This document shows positions 60,722-64,000 of a stretch of DNA of 64,000 nucleotides, piece after piece. This DNA is from Cyanobacteria bacterium SZAS-4. Its GTDB lineage: Bacteria; Cyanobacteriota; Vampirovibrionia; Obscuribacterales; Obscuribacteraceae. Location of the stretch: contig JAFEAT010000020.1 in assembly GCA_018266255.1 (NCBI GenBank), positions 124,001 to 188,000 of the forward strand, written 5' to 3'. Position 1 is the stretch's first letter. Every line of letters starts with the position of its first letter. Below the pieces are notes generated by a model that saw only the letters and a program-made list of their open reading frames with translations, made no database searches and was not told the origin of the DNA. Both the position numbers and the translations under genes were made by a program.

Positions 60722-61627
60722 ATGAGACAAGAAGGACCAATTATTAATGTTGGATTGAACACTGCAGTCATCATAGGAGCGACTGCGTGGATTGTCGGAT
60801 GGACTGCAGCTGCCGCACACATTGCAGCTTGCGCACAGACTGCGCACTCCGCACCGACGCAGCAGAAAATCGCTCCATCTGGTTGGGTCGAAGACACTCC
60901 AACTGCGCCGTCACCACAGGCGATGCCATCGAGTTCGGGAAAAATTCCATTGCAGGGTGGTGTTCAACACTCAGATGAATTGAGACCGCTGCCGCATAAT
61001 CTCCAATCGGGCGCAATCTTTGACGAAAGGACTATTCCAAAAACGGCAGATGACCAGGGCTGGTACCAGATACCCGATTGGCTCGCGGGCAAGTGGCTAC
61101 GAGATGAAGAGACAATTTTGTCCACTTATTTTTTTGACAGCAAGGTTCAGCAGAATGAACCACGAACAATTGCCGAACGAGAAGTCGCTGATTTTGGTTT
61201 TCAACGTGACAAAACCGGAAAGGTCTGGCACTACCGTTTGGCTTCAAAAGGCGTATCGGACTGCGGCAGTTATCTCGCTATTGCGTTCGTGCAATCACAA
61301 GAACCACTCCATGTTGCTGACGATGTTGTCGTTATTCGCGATGTGTTTGTCGAGGTTCAAGTAAACAAAGAAACGAACATAATTTTGCATTCATCGCAGG
61401 CCGAATCGATTACGAAGTATCGCCCTGTACGCGATGGTTTGATCAAAACGTCAATGTCCGTAAAGGTCTTCAAGGAAGACGGGACGCCATATACAGTGCA
61501 AAGGAACGCGGCTTTCGATAAGCGTATGGAAGCATTTAAAACAACAGACAATTTTAAAGAGCAAAATTTGCGCAAAAGCTTCTCGGAGTTTCTCCATGCC
61601 GTGGGCAAGGATGAGTTGATTCCTTGA
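60722..61627 (+). CDS. Membrane-anchored hypothetical protein
   Basis: ATG 60722 (MRQEGPIINVG) preferred to the TTG at 60713. 301 residues: one N-terminal TM helix (about 10-35; AVIIGATAWIVGWTAAAAHI), a Pro/Ser-rich spacer, then a soluble domain of 200 residues (DDQGWYQIPDWLAGKWLRDE; GKVWHYRLASKGVSDCGSYL; VVIRDVFVEVQVNK) that looks lipocalin- or beta-rich but is not recognised. Probably in one transcript with the OmpA-like gene, so an envelope role is likely. Confidence 0.6.
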   Translation: MRQEGPIINVGLNTAVIIGATAWIVGWTAAAAHIAACAQTAHSAPTQQKIAPSGWVEDTPTAPSPQAMPSSSGKIPLQGGVQHSDELRPLPHNLQSGAIFDERTIPKTADDQGWYQIPDWLAGKWLRDEETILSTYFFDSKVQQNEPRTIAEREVADFGFQRDKTGKVWHYRLASKGVSDCGSYLAIAFVQSQEPLHVADDVVVIRDVFVEVQVNKETNIILHSSQAESITKYRPVRDGLIKTSMSVKVFKEDGTPYTVQRNAAFDKRMEAFKTTDNFKEQNLRKSFSEFLHAVGKDELIP

Positions 61628-61654
61628 GCCCTAGAACTCGTGGTGCTTCACTTG

Positions 61655-62578
61655 TTAGCCTTTGATGTTGGGCACGCTGAACAAACCTGTCTGCTTTTGT
61701 CGAGCCCTACTTTTGCCGACGATGCCTCGCACGATCGCCACCGAGCATGGTGCCTGCAGCGCCACGGCTTGCGACACGCTACCGAGAAGCAACTTGTTGA
61801 ATCCGGTGCGTCCGTGCGAGCCCATCACGATCAAATCTGCTGACCAGTTTGTCGCAATACTGACGATCACATCCTTGGGATCGCCTTCACCGACTTCGCT
61901 GGATATATTGTTTAGACTGTACCTCGCAGCCAAATCAGAGCACAGTTTTATCAGTTCGGCTCTAGCTGAATCAATTAACTCATCGTGGTGCCTGGTTACG
62001 TTGGTTGCATAAGTGATGCTTTCGACCGAATCGAATGAGTCAACGAGTTTCGGAACAGCGGTGACAATCTTGAACTGTGTGTCCACACCCCATTGAAATT
62101 CATGCAACCAGCCCAGTGCCGCTTTCGAATACTCCGAATTGTCCACCGTCATCATGATTCTTTTGAAGCCATTTCTCGGAGCGTAGTCTTCGCCCGCCTT
62201 GGCAATGACGACAGGGCATTGTGACTGAGTGAGAACGCCCTGAGAAACACTGCCCATAAGCATCCGCTTTAGTCCTGATTGATTACGCGATCCCATTATT
62301 ATCAAGTTTGCATACCACTCTTTCGCGATGTCAGTGATGCATGCCTTAGCATCGCCTTGTGCTATTTCAAGACTGATTTTGCAGTCGCCGAACTTCTCGT
62401 GTAGTTCGTGGGCGATTCCTTCCAATTTTTCGGCCGCTTTGTAGCCGGCGCTTTGATTAAACGGCTCTGTCGCAGTTATGAGTTTTATTTCTGTGCCCGG
62501 CTCAAGTTGCAGGTTGGTCAGCGCATCAACCGCGGCTTCTGAGCTGGTGGATCCATCGATGGCAACAACTATTTTCAT
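61655..62578 (-). CDS. Tandem universal stress protein (UspA x2)
   Basis: 307 residues made of two UspA domains (1-148 and about 155-297). Each ends with the ATP-binding motif G-x2-G-x9-G-S/T: GSRNQSGLKRMLMGSVSQG and GSHGRTGFNKLLLGSVSQA. Cytoplasmic stress protein. No operon partner. The downstream region contains no terminator that I can identify. Confidence 0.92.
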   Translation of the reverse strand: MKIVVAIDGSTSSEAAVDALTNLQLEPGTEIKLITATEPFNQSAGYKAAEKLEGIAHELHEKFGDCKISLEIAQGDAKACITDIAKEWYANLIIMGSRNQSGLKRMLMGSVSQGVLTQSQCPVVIAKAGEDYAPRNGFKRIMMTVDNSEYSKAALGWLHEFQWGVDTQFKIVTAVPKLVDSFDSVESITYATNVTRHHDELIDSARAELIKLCSDLAARYSLNNISSEVGEGDPKDVIVSIATNWSADLIVMGSHGRTGFNKLLLGSVSQAVALQAPCSVAIVRGIVGKSRARQKQTGLFSVPNIKG

Positions 62579-62747
62579 ACATTCCCCTGACCTCGTAACA
62601 GTGACTATAGCAGTGGTTAAGCTCGATTGAGTTCCCCGCGATTCGGTCGGAACGACCTGCTACTGCAAGTTTGGGCACGTATTAAGGTAATGCGCGCTTC
62701 TTCGATTAACTTGCTCTTACTTCTACCTTACTTCAGCTTTCCTTCCT

Positions 62748-63740
62748 TTACCTTGCACGTTCGATAGCTACGGCGTGGACACTCGCAACTACAGTTTCGC
62801 CATCATGTTGAGAGAGCCAAGTCGAGATTGAGTCAGTTACAACAGGCTTGGGATGATTGGTGCCGAGGAGTATGTGTCCACACTTTTCTATGTTAACGAT
62901 TCGCTTGTCCGGAGATGGAATATTTGCCAGAACCTTCGTAGCCGATTTAGGTTTGAGGACTTTATCGTCACAGCCTTGAATGACAAGAACGGCAGTGTCG
63001 GGCGAGATCCGCTTTGCGTACTTGGCATTTTTTCTCATGAATCTAGCCACGCCTATCATTTCTTTTGCGCTCATCGTAGGTCGTTGCCAGTTGTCTTCGA
63101 AATTCTCTTCCAATGCGGCAAGATCGTCGGTTCCATATTTTCGTTGATATCGAACGACGCTGATCTGATGATTTGGTCTGTAAAAGTTTCGCAACGCGTC
63201 GCCCAGTGCCCATGTTAATTTCACGTGACCAGTTTTGCATCCGGTACCAGCAAGCACTATCCCCTGCACCACATCTGGTGAGTGTGCTGCTGAGCGGATA
63301 GCTACCCCAGCTCCAGCGCTTTCACCAATGAGGAATAGCGGGAGATCCGGATTCGACCGTTTCAGCGCTGGCAACAAAGAATCGACGTCTTTGACAGTTT
63401 GTTTGAAATTGCAGGCGTAGCCAGGCTGCCCCTTGACTTGTTCGAAGTGCCACCGCCCGTGACCCCTCTGATCGATTCCATAGACCGTAAATCCGTCTTC
63501 AGCTAGTTCGTGCGCAAGTACGTTCAGGCTGTACGCGCGCTGAGTGATTCCGTGGATGAGCAGAATTGTGCCTCGTTGATTGCACAAAGGATCTTGCCAC
63601 TTCGATACCGGGAGGTGAGCGTCCTTCCCTTCTGAGCACTGTGCGTCGTAACGTACTTCAGCGTGCGCCGGCCAACCGAATAGACAGAGAGTAACCAGGC
63701 AGATCAGGCTGAGCACTACGTTTAGAGATCGATTTTGCAT
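62748..63740 (-). CDS. Secreted alpha/beta hydrolase
   Basis: ATG 63740 (MQNRSLNVV) with GGAAAT upstream yields a 330-residue protein with signal peptide VVLSLICLVTLCLFGWPAHA. Alpha/beta-hydrolase fold: HGITQRAYS (oxyanion region), nucleophile Ser in GESAGAG, Asp in IQGCDDKV and His in CGHILLG, plus YGIDQRGHG. Looks like the monoacylglycerol-lipase/lysophospholipase group; substrate unknown. Periplasmic. Confidence 0.85.
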   Translation of the reverse strand: MQNRSLNVVLSLICLVTLCLFGWPAHAEVRYDAQCSEGKDAHLPVSKWQDPLCNQRGTILLIHGITQRAYSLNVLAHELAEDGFTVYGIDQRGHGRWHFEQVKGQPGYACNFKQTVKDVDSLLPALKRSNPDLPLFLIGESAGAGVAIRSAAHSPDVVQGIVLAGTGCKTGHVKLTWALGDALRNFYRPNHQISVVRYQRKYGTDDLAALEENFEDNWQRPTMSAKEMIGVARFMRKNAKYAKRISPDTAVLVIQGCDDKVLKPKSATKVLANIPSPDKRIVNIEKCGHILLGTNHPKPVVTDSISTWLSQHDGETVVASVHAVAIERAR

Positions 63741-63922
63741 GGGTCTTATTTCCGCGAAAAGTCGAGCCAGCACTGTCATGCTGCCTTCAATGCGTCCTTG
63801 ATTTTGACGCGCTCTTGACTGCCTCTAATGGCGGGGAACCTGGGCAGGAAGTTCCCGATTCGATGTCCGAAATTAGGCTACAGGCTAGTTGTTAGTCTGA
63901 TCAGTAGCCTTCAAACGAGAAA

Positions 63923-63944
63923 TTTTTGCCGATATCGGCAAAAA
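63923..63944. repeat. Single GCCGATATCGGC palindrome
   Basis: Core 63928-63939 with T5 and A5 flanks. The right flank TTCAAAAGTCAGA resembles the spacer at 44379 (TTCAAAATTCAGA), so it is a real copy of the same element; a second copy 42 bp further is not present. The remaining 260 bases after the hydrolase gene hold nothing else. Confidence 0.8.
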
Positions 63945-64000
63945 TTCAAAAGTCAGAACCAGTCCAGGGACTTGCGTTCTAGGTGTGTAACACCGCTACG

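Noticed and set aside
1..64000. tRNA, rRNA, CRISPR array, insertion sequence
   Set aside because: Scanned for cloverleaf-like ends, repeat-spacer arrays and transposase motifs; none found that I could support.

Overview
The window looks like a chromosomal stretch of a heterotrophic, diderm, non-photosynthetic relative of Cyanobacteria; a Melainabacteria/Vampirovibrionia (Obscuribacter-like) origin is my best inference, not proven. Supporting signs are two DnaK proteins with cyanobacterium-like N-termini, a stand-alone LON-domain protein, a min operon, outer-membrane type proteins (OmpA-like, TonB C-terminal-like, LolA-like), many secreted TPR proteins, a polyphosphate kinase 2 and no photosynthesis genes. 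No rRNA, tRNA, CRISPR array, transposase or integrase was recognised.

Layout. 0-5 kb: PPK2, a LolA-like protein, a UbiA-family prenyltransferase and a divergent OmpR-type regulator / histidine kinase pair whose kinase appears frameshifted. 5-6.6 kb: two small unknown genes that share an almost identical promoter. 6.8-10.5 kb: minC-minD-minE-rodA, one cell-shape/division cluster on the minus strand. 10.7-19 kb: amino-acid permease plus SDR oxidoreductase, MeaB GTPase, NagA, a second large permease and small secreted proteins. 19-25 kb: degenerate GGDEF protein, three TPR proteins, LON-domain protein, KGG stress protein. 25-41.6 kb: dnaK copy 1, a CHASE3-type histidine kinase, an exonuclease/GIY-YIG plus nuclease-helicase pair, secreted proteins, an M28 peptidase, an MprF-like synthase, a GIY-YIG protein and dnaK copy 2.

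41.8-57 kb is the unusual part. It holds a histidine kinase, two tandem paralogous ~77-residue proteins with duplicated promoters and leaders, two tandem polytopic membrane proteins (the second 1769 residues long with a repeat-rich tail), an orphan OmpR-type regulator, and a LysM/CHAP-like protein with about twenty DPRYGQ hexapeptides, followed by an amidase. Four promoters here share an 18-bp direct-repeat box (TAATRWYTYGGTAAKSTC) placed exactly 7 bp before a -10 element, the arrangement expected for an OmpR/PhoB-family activator. I propose that this is one co-regulated cell-envelope or export system. The stretch from the first peptide gene to the amidase is also roughly bracketed by paired palindromes (T5-GCCGATATCGGC-A5) whose centres lie exactly 42 bp apart in both places.

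57-64 kb: VOC-domain protein, RecQ, OmpA-like protein, a tandem universal stress protein and a secreted alpha/beta hydrolase. All family names come from motif reading without database search; start codons were moved from the longest frame where a Shine-Dalgarno sequence or signal peptide favoured an internal start.
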